Source: Lentzea sp. NBRC 105346 (GTDB taxonomy: Bacteria > Actinomycetota > Actinomycetes > Mycobacteriales > Pseudonocardiaceae). From it: 40,434 nucleotides of DNA. The notes below the pieces were generated by a model. It did no database searches. It worked only from the letters and a program-made list of their open reading frames with translations, and was not told the DNA's origin. The position numbers and the translations under genes are program-made. The stretch lies in contig NZ_BSTQ01000032.1 in the NCBI RefSeq assembly GCF_030269605.1, positions 1 through 40,434 on the forward strand. The letters are read 5' to 3'. Below are positions 26,348-34,680 of the stretch, in pieces. Each line of letters opens with the position of its first letter. Within the stretch, counting starts at the first letter, position 1.

Positions 26348-27658
26348 TTAGCGGCTGAACAGGCCGCGCACGACCGTCGCGACCACCGACGGGTGGAACA
26401 GCGTCGCCGGGTGGTCGACCATCTGCGAGACGCGGATGAACCGGCGGTAGACGTGGGCGTTGCCGGGCACCACGTCGAAGAGCCTCCGGCCGTACCAGAG
26501 CTGCAGGCGGACCGGCAGCGACAGCTTCTCGTCGCTCCACCCGAGGTCGGTGACGGTCGCGGTCAGCCACGGCACGCCGACCACGCGGGCGAGCCGGCGC
26601 TGGAACCGCCGTTCGAACCGTTGCTTGTCCAGCGTCCGGCGCAGGATGTCGGCGCCGAGCGCCGCGAGCGTCATGCCGTGCCCGTACACGGGGTTCATGG
26701 TGCACACCGTGTCGCCCAGCGCGATCAGGCCCCGCGGCCAGTTCCGCACCTTGTCGAACCGGTTCCACGAGCTGCCCAGGTTCGCGAACCGGTAGATCGG
26801 CGAGGCGGGTTCGGCGTTCTTGACCACGTCCGCCACCTCGCGGCACTCCAGGGTGCCCGCGTACTCGATGAACCCGGCCTCGTCGGTGGGCGCGACGTCG
26901 CCGCCGGCACCGAACAGCGTGACGAACCAGCGCCTGCCGTCCACTGTGGAGACCGCGCCGCCGCGTTTGGTCTCCGGCGCGTGGGTGATCTCGTAGATGG
27001 TGACCCAGTCGAAGTTCAGCGCGTCGTTCACGTGGTAGAGGCGTGAGGTGTACGCGAGGTGGCCGTCGACCTCCATCCGGGGCGGGCAGTGCACGTCGAT
27101 GGCCTTGAGCCAGTCGACGAGCCGGCTGGTGCGTCCGGACGCCACGACGACGAGATCCGCGTGGGCTTCGAAGGAGGTCTTGGTGGCGCGGTGCCGCCCG
27201 GAGACGCCGACGACGCGGTCGCCGGACGTGACCAGTTCGTCCACCTGGACTCCGTCCACGATGGACACCTGTGGCAGGGCCAGGACGCGGCGGCGGACCG
27301 CCTGTTCCAGGGTGATCCGCGTGACGGACTGGACGAGCAGGCCGATCTCATCGCGCGGCGCCCACCCGCGTGGGGCACGGCTCATGAACTCGCTGCCCAC
27401 GTCCGCGACGACCGCGCCCGCCTCGCCCAGCTCCGCGCGCAGGCCTGGGAACAGGCCTTCCAGTACCTGGGCGCCGCGCGCGAGCAACGCGTGCGGGTGG
27501 TGTGCTTGTGGAACGCCGCTGCGGTGCGCGGTGCCGGTCTCGATGCGGTCGCGCTCGACGAGCGTGACGCGGTCGTATCGTTCGGACAGGACTCGGGCCG
27601 CGAGCAGTCCGGCGAAGCCCGCCCCGACCACGATCGCGTGCTGGGTGCGCTTTTGCAT
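26348..27658 (-). CDS. FAD-dependent monooxygenase / epoxidase-like protein
   Basis: 436 residues, ATG start. N-terminal Rossmann FAD motif VVGAGFAGLLAARVL (residues ~10-24) with the ribose-binding acid in TLVERD; C-terminal FAD-contact motif ALGDTVCTMNPVYGHGM near 325-341. This is the group A flavin monooxygenase/epoxidase fold (squalene-epoxidase and geranylgeranyl-reductase-like superfamily). PQAHHPHALLARGAQVLEGL is characteristic of the epoxidase-like branch. No membrane anchor is evident. It is convergent to pfaC and divergent from the fatty acyl-AMP ligase, and may oxidise or epoxidise a double bond of the polyene product; the substrate is inference. An adjacent palindrome AACATGTT (27662-27669) lies at its start. 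Confidence 0.88.
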   Translation of the reverse strand: MQKRTQHAIVVGAGFAGLLAARVLSERYDRVTLVERDRIETGTAHRSGVPQAHHPHALLARGAQVLEGLFPGLRAELGEAGAVVADVGSEFMSRAPRGWAPRDEIGLLVQSVTRITLEQAVRRRVLALPQVSIVDGVQVDELVTSGDRVVGVSGRHRATKTSFEAHADLVVVASGRTSRLVDWLKAIDVHCPPRMEVDGHLAYTSRLYHVNDALNFDWVTIYEITHAPETKRGGAVSTVDGRRWFVTLFGAGGDVAPTDEAGFIEYAGTLECREVADVVKNAEPASPIYRFANLGSSWNRFDKVRNWPRGLIALGDTVCTMNPVYGHGMTLAALGADILRRTLDKQRFERRFQRRLARVVGVPWLTATVTDLGWSDEKLSLPVRLQLWYGRRLFDVVPGNAHVYRRFIRVSQMVDHPATLFHPSVVATVVRGLFSR

Positions 27659-27745
27659 TCAAACATGTTGTCAGCGGCGCGGATCTGGTCAATTCGATCG
27701 TCCCGTTTGGCGGCACGGGGGATGATCCGAGTAGTCCAGCCTCCG

Positions 27746-27758
27746 TAACTTTCGGTTC
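27746..27758 (+). promoter_or_regulatory. Possible -10 box for a leaderless acyl-AMP ligase transcript
   Basis: TAACTT at 27746-27751 ends seven bases before the GTG start at 27759, and no ribosome site lies between. This spacing is what a leaderless actinobacterial mRNA shows. The -35 region is not convincing. Confidence 0.25.
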
Positions 27759-29438
27759 GTGACCGATTCCATTCTCGCGTCGTTCCAACGACTTCGCGCC
27801 GCCGACCCCGACCGGCGCATGTTCACCTTCGTCGACGACAAGGGCAACGACGAAGCCGCGCTCACGGTGCGTGAACTGGGTGAAGCCGCCGACCGTGTGG
27901 TGGAGTCGTTGCGCGCCCGCGGTTTCACGGCCGGTGACCGCGCCCTGCTGGTGTACCCGCCGGGCCTGGACTTCATCGAGGCCTTCCTCGGCTGCCTCGC
28001 GGCGGGCGTCATCCCCGTGCCGGTATATCCCCCGAACCCGTTCAAGCTCAAGAAGGACCTGGCCACGTTCACCGCGATCGCGGCCAACTGCCAGGCCCGC
28101 GGCGTGCTGACGAACAGTGCGTACGACCGATCCCGCACCGCGGGCTCGGTGACCAGCTTCTTCAGCTCGGACAGCCCGAAGTGGCCCAGCCTGCCGTGGT
28201 ACCGGACGGACAAGCTCCGCGCGACCGGAGCCGAAGTTGTTTGGTGTCAACCGACTCTCGACACCCCTGCGTTCCTGCAGTACACGTCGGGCTCGACGTC
28301 CACGCCGAAGGGCGTGATCATCAGCCACGGCAACCTGGCGTACGAGGTCGTCGCGAACGCCGCGGACCTGGGGCTCGGGCCGGACACGCGCGGCGTGTTC
28401 TGGCTCCCGCAGTATCACGACCTCGGCCTGATCAGCGTGATCCTCTCGACCATCGCGGGCAACGGCCGCACGACGCTGATGTCGCCGCTGACCTTCCTGC
28501 AGCGGCCCAGCGTGTGGTTCGACGTGATGTCCCGCGTGCGCGCCACGCACACGGCCGCGCCGAACTTCGCGTTCGAGCTCGCGGTGCGCAAGACGACCTC
28601 GCAGCAGCGCGCGTCCTGGGACCTGTCGTCGCTGCGGGCGATGATGTCCGCCGCCGAACCCATCCGTCCGGCCACAATGGACGCATTCTTCGCGGCCTTC
28701 GACATCCCCAGGGACGTGTTCTTCCCGGCCTACGGCCTCGCCGAGCACAGCGTCAGCGTGTCGATGGGCGGGCGCGCCACGCTGCACGTCGACAAGTCCG
28801 CGCTGGAGAGCGGCAAGGTCGTGCCGGACAACACCGGTGTCCCGTACATCGGGTGCGGCCGGATCACCAAGCCCGACACGGTGGTGCGCATCGTCGATCC
28901 CTTGTCGCACGTCCTCTGCGGGCCGGACGAGATCGGCGAGATCTGGGTGGACTCGCCCACCAAGGGGCTCGGCTACTGGGGCATGCCGGAGGAGTCCGAG
29001 GCGACGTTCCACGCGCGCATCGAAGGCGTGGACGGCGAGTTCCTGCGCACCGGCGACCTCGGCTTCTTCCACGGCGACGAGCTGTTCATCACCGGCCGCA
29101 ACAAGGACCTGATCATCGTGCGTGGCCGCAACCTGTACCCGGCCGACATCGAGGACAGCGTGCGCGACTGCCACCCGGACATCCGGCCCGGCGGTCTCGC
29201 GGCGTTCGCCGTCGACACCGAGGACGGCGAGCAGCTGGTGCTGTTCGTGGAGACCAGGCACGACAAGGCGAACCGCGCCGAGATCGCGGACGTGGTGCGC
29301 AGGCGGATCTACGAGGAGCACCAGCTGCGCTGCCACGACGTGGTGGTCGGCCGGCAGGGCATCGTGCGCAAGACGACCAGCGGCAAGGTGCGCCGGCTGG
29401 CGTGCAGGCAGGCATATCTGGCTGGGGAGGCGGCATGA
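27759..29438 (+). CDS. Fatty acyl-AMP ligase (FAAL)
   Basis: 559 residues, GTG start without a ribosome site (possibly leaderless). It is an adenylate-forming enzyme that activates a free fatty acid with ATP. P-loop YTSGSTSTPKGVIISHGNL is near residues 174-192; FWLPQYHDLGLI is a typical FAAL signature; further motifs are PAYGLAEHS, RTGDLGF and the C-terminal catalytic Lys region RKTTSGKVRR. FAALs form acyl-AMP and pass the chain to a carrier protein rather than to CoA. Its stop overlaps the start of the five-domain fusion (ATGA), and that fusion contains an ACP, so the fusion ACP is the obvious acceptor. Acyl-CoA ligase activity cannot be excluded without checking for the FAAL-specific insertion. 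Confidence 0.92.
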   Translation: MTDSILASFQRLRAADPDRRMFTFVDDKGNDEAALTVRELGEAADRVVESLRARGFTAGDRALLVYPPGLDFIEAFLGCLAAGVIPVPVYPPNPFKLKKDLATFTAIAANCQARGVLTNSAYDRSRTAGSVTSFFSSDSPKWPSLPWYRTDKLRATGAEVVWCQPTLDTPAFLQYTSGSTSTPKGVIISHGNLAYEVVANAADLGLGPDTRGVFWLPQYHDLGLISVILSTIAGNGRTTLMSPLTFLQRPSVWFDVMSRVRATHTAAPNFAFELAVRKTTSQQRASWDLSSLRAMMSAAEPIRPATMDAFFAAFDIPRDVFFPAYGLAEHSVSVSMGGRATLHVDKSALESGKVVPDNTGVPYIGCGRITKPDTVVRIVDPLSHVLCGPDEIGEIWVDSPTKGLGYWGMPEESEATFHARIEGVDGEFLRTGDLGFFHGDELFITGRNKDLIIVRGRNLYPADIEDSVRDCHPDIRPGGLAAFAVDTEDGEQLVLFVETRHDKANRAEIADVVRRRIYEEHQLRCHDVVVGRQGIVRKTTSGKVRRLACRQAYLAGEAA

Positions 29439-32400
29439 GGTTCTCGACCGGACCGGACGACCCGCGGTTCGACGAGGTCGACGACGACTTCCGCGCTGTC
29501 ATCGACGCGCTCGGACCGCTGGTGGCGGCGTCGAGGGCGACGCGGCGCCGGGTGTTCCACCGCAACGCCACGGGTGCGCGTGGCACGTTGAAGGTCCTCG
29601 ACTCCCCGGACCTGCCCGCGCACTCCTTCTTCCAGCCGGGCCGCGAGTTCGACGTGATCGCCCGGTACAGCAACAGCATCGAGAACGACGACATCGCGCC
29701 CGCGATCCGTGGCATCACGCTGCGGTTCGGCGGGCTCGACCTGTCGTTGAACACCGGTGACCGGTTCTTCGCGCGGTCCGCCGACGTGTTCCACCGGTAC
29801 TTCGCCGGGCAGGGCGCGGCCCTCGTGGCGGAGGACCCGTCGTTCCGCGACACCGCGTGGAACCTGTACCGGCACGCGACCTCGTACGCCGAGTACCACT
29901 ACCACTCGCAGGTGCCGAGCGGGTTCACCGCGCTGGACGGCACGCAGTGGCTGATCCGCTACCGCCTCGTGCCGGCCGACGGCACCGGTAATGCTGGGCT
30001 GGTCGACCCCGGTGACCGTTTCCTGCCGCCGGAACCGCCCGGCGAGCTGACCCGGTTCGACCCCGAGGACCCGCGTTCGCGCGTGTTCCTGCATGAGGAG
30101 CTGCGCTCCCGGCTGTCCCGCTCGTCTGTCGACGCGGTGCTGCAGGTGCAGCTGCACCCGGCAGAAGAGTCCGGTTTGGACTGCACGGTCACCTGGGACT
30201 TGCCGTGGCGCGACGTGGCCACCGTGTCGCTCACCGAGATGCTCGCCAACGACGAGATCGAGGAACTGCGGTTCAACCACGCCAACACCCCGCCGGACCT
30301 CGGCCTCGTGCTCGCGTCCTCGCCGTACGAGCCCGCATCGCTCAACCACCTGCGCGCGCTCGTCTACCGGTTGACGGCGGCGGCGCGGCTGGGGGAGGAG
30401 CCGTCGACGGCGCGGACGGTCGTCGTGATCGGCGCCGGACCGGCCGGCCTGAGCGTCGCGCGCGAGCTGGAGAAAGCCGGGCACCGCGCGATCGTGCTGG
30501 AGAAGCTGCCCGCGGTCGGCGGCAAGTGCGAGTCGATCGACATCGACGACCGGGCGTACGACCTCGGCGGACACGTGTGCACCACGCAGTACGAGAACGT
30601 GGCGCGCCTGGCCCAGGAACTCGGTGTGCCGACCGAGGACACGACTCCGCACCGGATCTACGACCTCGAGACGGGGGAGTCGCGGCCGCAGAGCACGGAG
30701 TTCTTCCAGCGGGAGACGTTCGGCCGCTACCAGGAGCTGCGCGAGCAGGAGTTCCCGCTGATCGCCACGGCGGGTCTCGCGCACTCCGCGCGGGCGCTCG
30801 CCGAACCCGTCACGTCCTGGCTGGCCAGGCACGGACTCGAGTCGATGGCCGGGTCGCTCGGCACCGGCTACACCGCGGCCGGCTACGGCTACCTCCAGGG
30901 CGACCTGCCCGCGCTGTACTTCGTGAAGTACGCCGAGATGACCGGCCTGCTGTCCGCGAAGCCGTCCCTGCTGGGCCACCCCGGCAGCTTCACCATCGTT
31001 GGCGGCTTCAAGGGCCTGTGGGAGAAGGTGGCGGCGGGTCTGTCCGACGTGCGATGCGGCGTGACGATCACATCGATCACGCGGTCGCCGGACGTCGAAC
31101 GCGGCGGCGTGCGCGTGTCCACTGTGGAGGGAGATGTCGTCGCGGACGACATCGTGCTGACCGTGCCGATCTCCGAGCTCCTGGACGTGCTGGACGCCTC
31201 CGAGGAGGAGCGCGACCTCGCCGGCCGCGTGCGGTCGATGGACTACTACACGACCGTCGTGTCGGTCACCGGCCTGCCCGAGTCGGCGTTCTACCTGCTC
31301 GACGAGGAGCCGCCCGGCAACGCGGTGTCGTTCCACCACCGGTACCCGGACAGCGACGTCTACGCCGTGTACTCCTACGGCGCTCCGGACCTCGACGGCG
31401 ACGACGTCATCGCGTGCTTCAGGTCCACTGTGGAGCGACTCGGTGGCACGCTGGGCGAGGTGCACACGCAGCGGCGCTGGAAGTTCCTGCCGTACTTCGG
31501 CGGCGACGACATCCGCGACGGCGTGTACGACCGCATCGAGCGGTTGCAGGGGAACAACCACACGTTCCACGCGGGCAGCCTGCCCGCCTACGAGCTGGTC
31601 GAGTGCAACGTCGCCTACAGCAAGCAGCTGGTGCGCGAGCACTTCGGTGGCGCCGAGGAGGACGACGTGTTCGGCCACTCGGCCGTCGTCATCGAGGAGG
31701 CACCGACCGTGGCCGCCCTGCGGTCGTGGCTCGTCTCGCACATCGCCGAGGAACTGCGCGTCGACACCGTGTCGTCGTCGGCGCGGCTGGACAGCTTCGC
31801 GCTGGAGTCGATGTCGGTCGCGGCGCTGCAATCCGGGCTGTCCGACTGGCTCGGCTACCGCATCCCGCACACGTTGTTCCTCGAGCACCCGACGATCGAC
31901 GCGGTCGCCGAGCACCTGGCGGTGGAGGAATCAGTAGAACAGAAACCTGCCGCGTCCGACTCGTCTTTGCTGCTGGGCCTCACGTCCGCGCGTCCGTTCT
32001 TCTGCGTCGGCGGCGCGCTGGGTGCGGCCTACTACCTGCTGAAGCTGGCCCGCGACGTCGGCTCGTCGCGTCCGTTCTACGGTCTGCGCGCACCGGGCTA
32101 CGACGGCACGGAGGAGCCGCTCGACACGGTGGAGGCGCTTGCCGCGCGGTACGTGCAGGAGATCCGCGTCATCCAGCCGTACGGCCCGTACCTGCTGGGC
32201 GGCCACTCGTTCGGCGGCGTCGTGGCCTACGAGATGGGCCGGCAGCTGCGCCTGGCCGGTGAAGAGGTCACGCGGATCGTGCTGCTGGACTCCTACGTCC
32301 CGATCGCGGGTCAGGACCTGCCACCGGTCGACGATGCCGCGGCCATCGAGGAACTGCTGACGATGAACCGCCTGGCGTTCTCGTCGGGCGGTCCGGCGGG

Positions 32401-34030
32401 CGTGGAGATCGACCCGTCACTGGCGATCTCCGAGCAGAAGGAACGCCTCGGCCGGTTCCTCGGCTCCAACGGATCGCTGCCGGTCGACGAGCACATCGGT
32501 CACATGCTGCGCGTCTACCAGGCGAACCTGGAGGCGAACGTCAAGTACCAGCCGCTGCCGTCCGATCTGGACGTCACGCTGCTGAAGGCGGCCGACGGCT
32601 TCCCGCCGGTGATGCAGCCGCACCGCAACACCGCGTTGCACCTGGACTGCCCGGCGAACGGCTGGGCGAACGTCACAGTTGGCTCACTGTCTGTTGTGGA
32701 TATTCCCGGCGACCACTTCACGATGTTCGTGGAACCCAACGACATGCTGGTCGCCGACGCCGTGCACTCGTGCATGCTGCACGAACGCCGGGCTGCGAAC
32801 ACGATGGCCGCGCAGGCCATCATGTTCAACCCCGACGACCCGGCGTTCCTGAACGACCCGTACCCGTTCTACCGCGCGTTGCGGGAGACAGCGCCGATGC
32901 ACTACGAGGACACGCTCGGCGGCCTGGTACTGACCCGGTACGACGACGTGTCGGCGTTGCTGCGCGACCACCGCGTGATCCGGCCGCCGGTGACCGACTA
33001 CCTGTTCGCCTCGGTGCCGCAGGCACAGCGCGACGAGATGATCGCCTTCGAACGACAGCTGGCGGGCTCGCTCCCGTTCACCAACGCGCCATACCACACT
33101 CGGCTGCGTGGCCTGATCGCGAAGGCGTTCACCCCGCGCAAGATCCGCGCGATGCGCGACCGGGTCGGCGAGATCACCGACTCGCTGCTGGACGTCCTGG
33201 ACGTGTGCGACGGCGGAGACCTGATGTCGATCGTCGCGTACCCGCTGCCGTCCACAGTGGTCATGGAGTTCATCGGCGTGCCGGAACGCGACCACGAACG
33301 GATGACGTTCCTGGGCACGGAGATGATGGCGCTGCTGGGTGCCCAGTACGCCAAGGACGCCCCGGCCATCGCCCGGCGCGCCCACGCCGCCATGAACGAG
33401 TTCACCGAGTACCTGACCGGACTGATCGGTCAACGCCGGGCGAACCCGCGCGAGGACCTGCTGTCGACGTTGATCAGCGGCGAGCTGACGGACGACGAGG
33501 TGATCAACAACTGCATGGCCCTGATCAACGCCGGCCTGGAGACGACGGCCAACTACCTCGGCAACGGCACGCTGGCGTTGCTGCGGCACCCCGAGCAGTT
33601 CGCGTTGCTGGGCAACGATCCGCTGCTGGCCGAGTCGGCCGCCGAGGAGCTGCTGCGCTACGACGGCCCGACGCCGATCCTCACGCCGCAGCTGGCCAAC
33701 GAGGATCTCGAACTCGGCGGCATGCACATCAAGAAGGGCACCATGCTCTACCCGGTCGTGGGTGCGGCGAACCACGACCCGGCCCGGTTCCCGGACCCCG
33801 ACCGGCTGGACATCACGCGTCAGCCCAACGGTCAGCTGTCGTTCGGGTTCGGCATCCACTTCTGCATCGGCGCGGCGCTGGCCCGCATCGAGGGGCAGGA
33901 GTTCTTCACCCGGCTGGCGACCCGGTTCCCGCACCTGCGGCTGGACCCGGACGCGCCCGCCCCGGTGTTCCGCGACGACCCGCTGCTGCGGGGCCTGGAA
34001 CACCTCCACGTCCGCACGACCCGGCCTTAG
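29435..34030 (+). CDS. Five-domain fusion: catalase-related hemoprotein - polyenoic fatty acid isomerase-like FAD domain - ACP - thioesterase - cytochrome P450
   Basis: 1531 residues from the ATG overlapping the ligase stop. (1) Residues ~1-320, catalase fold related to allene oxide synthases: distal H42 (FHRNATGARG), N106 (LNTGDRFF), proximal heme Tyr Y311 in RALVY. (2) ~325-750, FAD amine-oxidase-type fold: GAGPAG 333-338, E356, GGKCES; GYGYLQGDLPALYFVKY and ERLQGNNHTFHAG recall the Cutibacterium linoleate isomerase. (3) ~755-835, ACP with S792 in FALESMSV (Glu replaces the usual Asp). (4) ~850-1115, type I thioesterase: S925 (GGHSFGG), D952 (LLDSY), H1094 (PGDHF). (5) ~1125-1531, P450: AGLETT in helix I, EELLR, heme C1477 in FGFGIHFCIGA. 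There is no stop between modules. Proposed role: tailoring and release of a carrier-bound polyunsaturated chain. Catalytic residues of all five domains appear present. Its stop codon overlaps that of the convergent response regulator. Confidence 0.9.
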   Translation: MRFSTGPDDPRFDEVDDDFRAVIDALGPLVAASRATRRRVFHRNATGARGTLKVLDSPDLPAHSFFQPGREFDVIARYSNSIENDDIAPAIRGITLRFGGLDLSLNTGDRFFARSADVFHRYFAGQGAALVAEDPSFRDTAWNLYRHATSYAEYHYHSQVPSGFTALDGTQWLIRYRLVPADGTGNAGLVDPGDRFLPPEPPGELTRFDPEDPRSRVFLHEELRSRLSRSSVDAVLQVQLHPAEESGLDCTVTWDLPWRDVATVSLTEMLANDEIEELRFNHANTPPDLGLVLASSPYEPASLNHLRALVYRLTAAARLGEEPSTARTVVVIGAGPAGLSVARELEKAGHRAIVLEKLPAVGGKCESIDIDDRAYDLGGHVCTTQYENVARLAQELGVPTEDTTPHRIYDLETGESRPQSTEFFQRETFGRYQELREQEFPLIATAGLAHSARALAEPVTSWLARHGLESMAGSLGTGYTAAGYGYLQGDLPALYFVKYAEMTGLLSAKPSLLGHPGSFTIVGGFKGLWEKVAAGLSDVRCGVTITSITRSPDVERGGVRVSTVEGDVVADDIVLTVPISELLDVLDASEEERDLAGRVRSMDYYTTVVSVTGLPESAFYLLDEEPPGNAVSFHHRYPDSDVYAVYSYGAPDLDGDDVIACFRSTVERLGGTLGEVHTQRRWKFLPYFGGDDIRDGVYDRIERLQGNNHTFHAGSLPAYELVECNVAYSKQLVREHFGGAEEDDVFGHSAVVIEEAPTVAALRSWLVSHIAEELRVDTVSSSARLDSFALESMSVAALQSGLSDWLGYRIPHTLFLEHPTIDAVAEHLAVEESVEQKPAASDSSLLLGLTSARPFFCVGGALGAAYYLLKLARDVGSSRPFYGLRAPGYDGTEEPLDTVEALAARYVQEIRVIQPYGPYLLGGHSFGGVVAYEMGRQLRLAGEEVTRIVLLDSYVPIAGQDLPPVDDAAAIEELLTMNRLAFSSGGPAGVEIDPSLAISEQKERLGRFLGSNGSLPVDEHIGHMLRVYQANLEANVKYQPLPSDLDVTLLKAADGFPPVMQPHRNTALHLDCPANGWANVTVGSLSVVDIPGDHFTMFVEPNDMLVADAVHSCMLHERRAANTMAAQAIMFNPDDPAFLNDPYPFYRALRETAPMHYEDTLGGLVLTRYDDVSALLRDHRVIRPPVTDYLFASVPQAQRDEMIAFERQLAGSLPFTNAPYHTRLRGLIAKAFTPRKIRAMRDRVGEITDSLLDVLDVCDGGDLMSIVAYPLPSTVVMEFIGVPERDHERMTFLGTEMMALLGAQYAKDAPAIARRAHAAMNEFTEYLTGLIGQRRANPREDLLSTLISGELTDDEVINNCMALINAGLETTANYLGNGTLALLRHPEQFALLGNDPLLAESAAEELLRYDGPTPILTPQLANEDLELGGMHIKKGTMLYPVVGAANHDPARFPDPDRLDITRQPNGQLSFGFGIHFCIGAALARIEGQEFFTRLATRFPHLRLDPDAPAPVFRDDPLLRGLEHLHVRTTRP

Positions 34031-34680
34031 GGACCGGTCACCAAGCCCTCGCGAACGGCCCACAGCGCGGCTTGCGTCCGGGACGCCAGCCCCAGCTTGT
34101 TCAACACGTTCGAGACGTGTGTCCGCGCTGTCCGTTCCGAGATCACCAACGCATCGGCGATGTCGCGATTGGACTTTCCTTGCGCCACAAGGACAAGGAT
34201 CTCGCGTTCGCGAGGGGTGAGAGCCGTGGCTGTGCGCTGCGGCGCTACCAGGGACCGCGTCAACGTTCGCGCGACGGCCGGGTCCAGGTGCACCTGACCT
34301 CGTTTGGCCGCCCGCACCGCGGCACCGACCTGGTCGGCCTCGGCGTCCTTCAACAGGTACCCGGCGGCGCCGGCCTCGAGCGCCACGTGCACGCGTTCGG
34401 CCTCACTGAAGGAGGTCAGCGCGACCACCTCGACCTGCGGGTAGCGCTGCTTGATCGCCTTGGTGGCGCCGATGCCGTCCAGCCGCGGCATCAGGAGGTC
34501 CATCAATACGACGTCGGGCAGATCGTCCTGCGCGGCGAGCACGGCCAGTTCGTCCAGCGCGGCCTGACCGTCGGCGGCCTCGCCCTGGACATCGATGTCG
34601 TCGAGCATTTCGAAGAACGCTCTCATACCGCGCCGGACGACCGCGTGGTCGTCAACGAGGAACACGCGGATCGGCGTCAT
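34027..34680 (-). CDS. NarL/FixJ-family response regulator
   Basis: 217 residues from the ATG at 34680, which overlaps the kinase stop (ATGA); longer in-frame starts lie inside the kinase and are not credible. The receiver has D10-D11, phospho-acceptor D61 (VVLMDLLMP), T89/S90 region and K111 (GYLLKDAE). A LuxR-type HTH lies near 150-215 (LTPREREILVLVAQGKSNRDIADAL). It is the cognate partner of the upstream symporter-kinase. Its 3' end collides with that of the five-domain fusion gene (stops overlap, TTAG). Confidence 0.95.
   Translation of the reverse strand: MTPIRVFLVDDHAVVRRGMRAFFEMLDDIDVQGEAADGQAALDELAVLAAQDDLPDVVLMDLLMPRLDGIGATKAIKQRYPQVEVVALTSFSEAERVHVALEAGAAGYLLKDAEADQVGAAVRAAKRGQVHLDPAVARTLTRSLVAPQRTATALTPREREILVLVAQGKSNRDIADALVISERTARTHVSNVLNKLGLASRTQAALWAVREGLVTGP

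Noticed and set aside
28181..29434. Upstream extension of the five-domain fusion
   Set aside because: It overlaps the ligase gene out of frame and is Arg-rich; ATG 29435 follows GGGGAGG and overlaps the ligase stop.
32803..34030. P450 as a separate gene
   Set aside because: No stop codon separates it from the thioesterase and no clear ribosome site precedes the internal ATGs, so a fusion is the direct reading.
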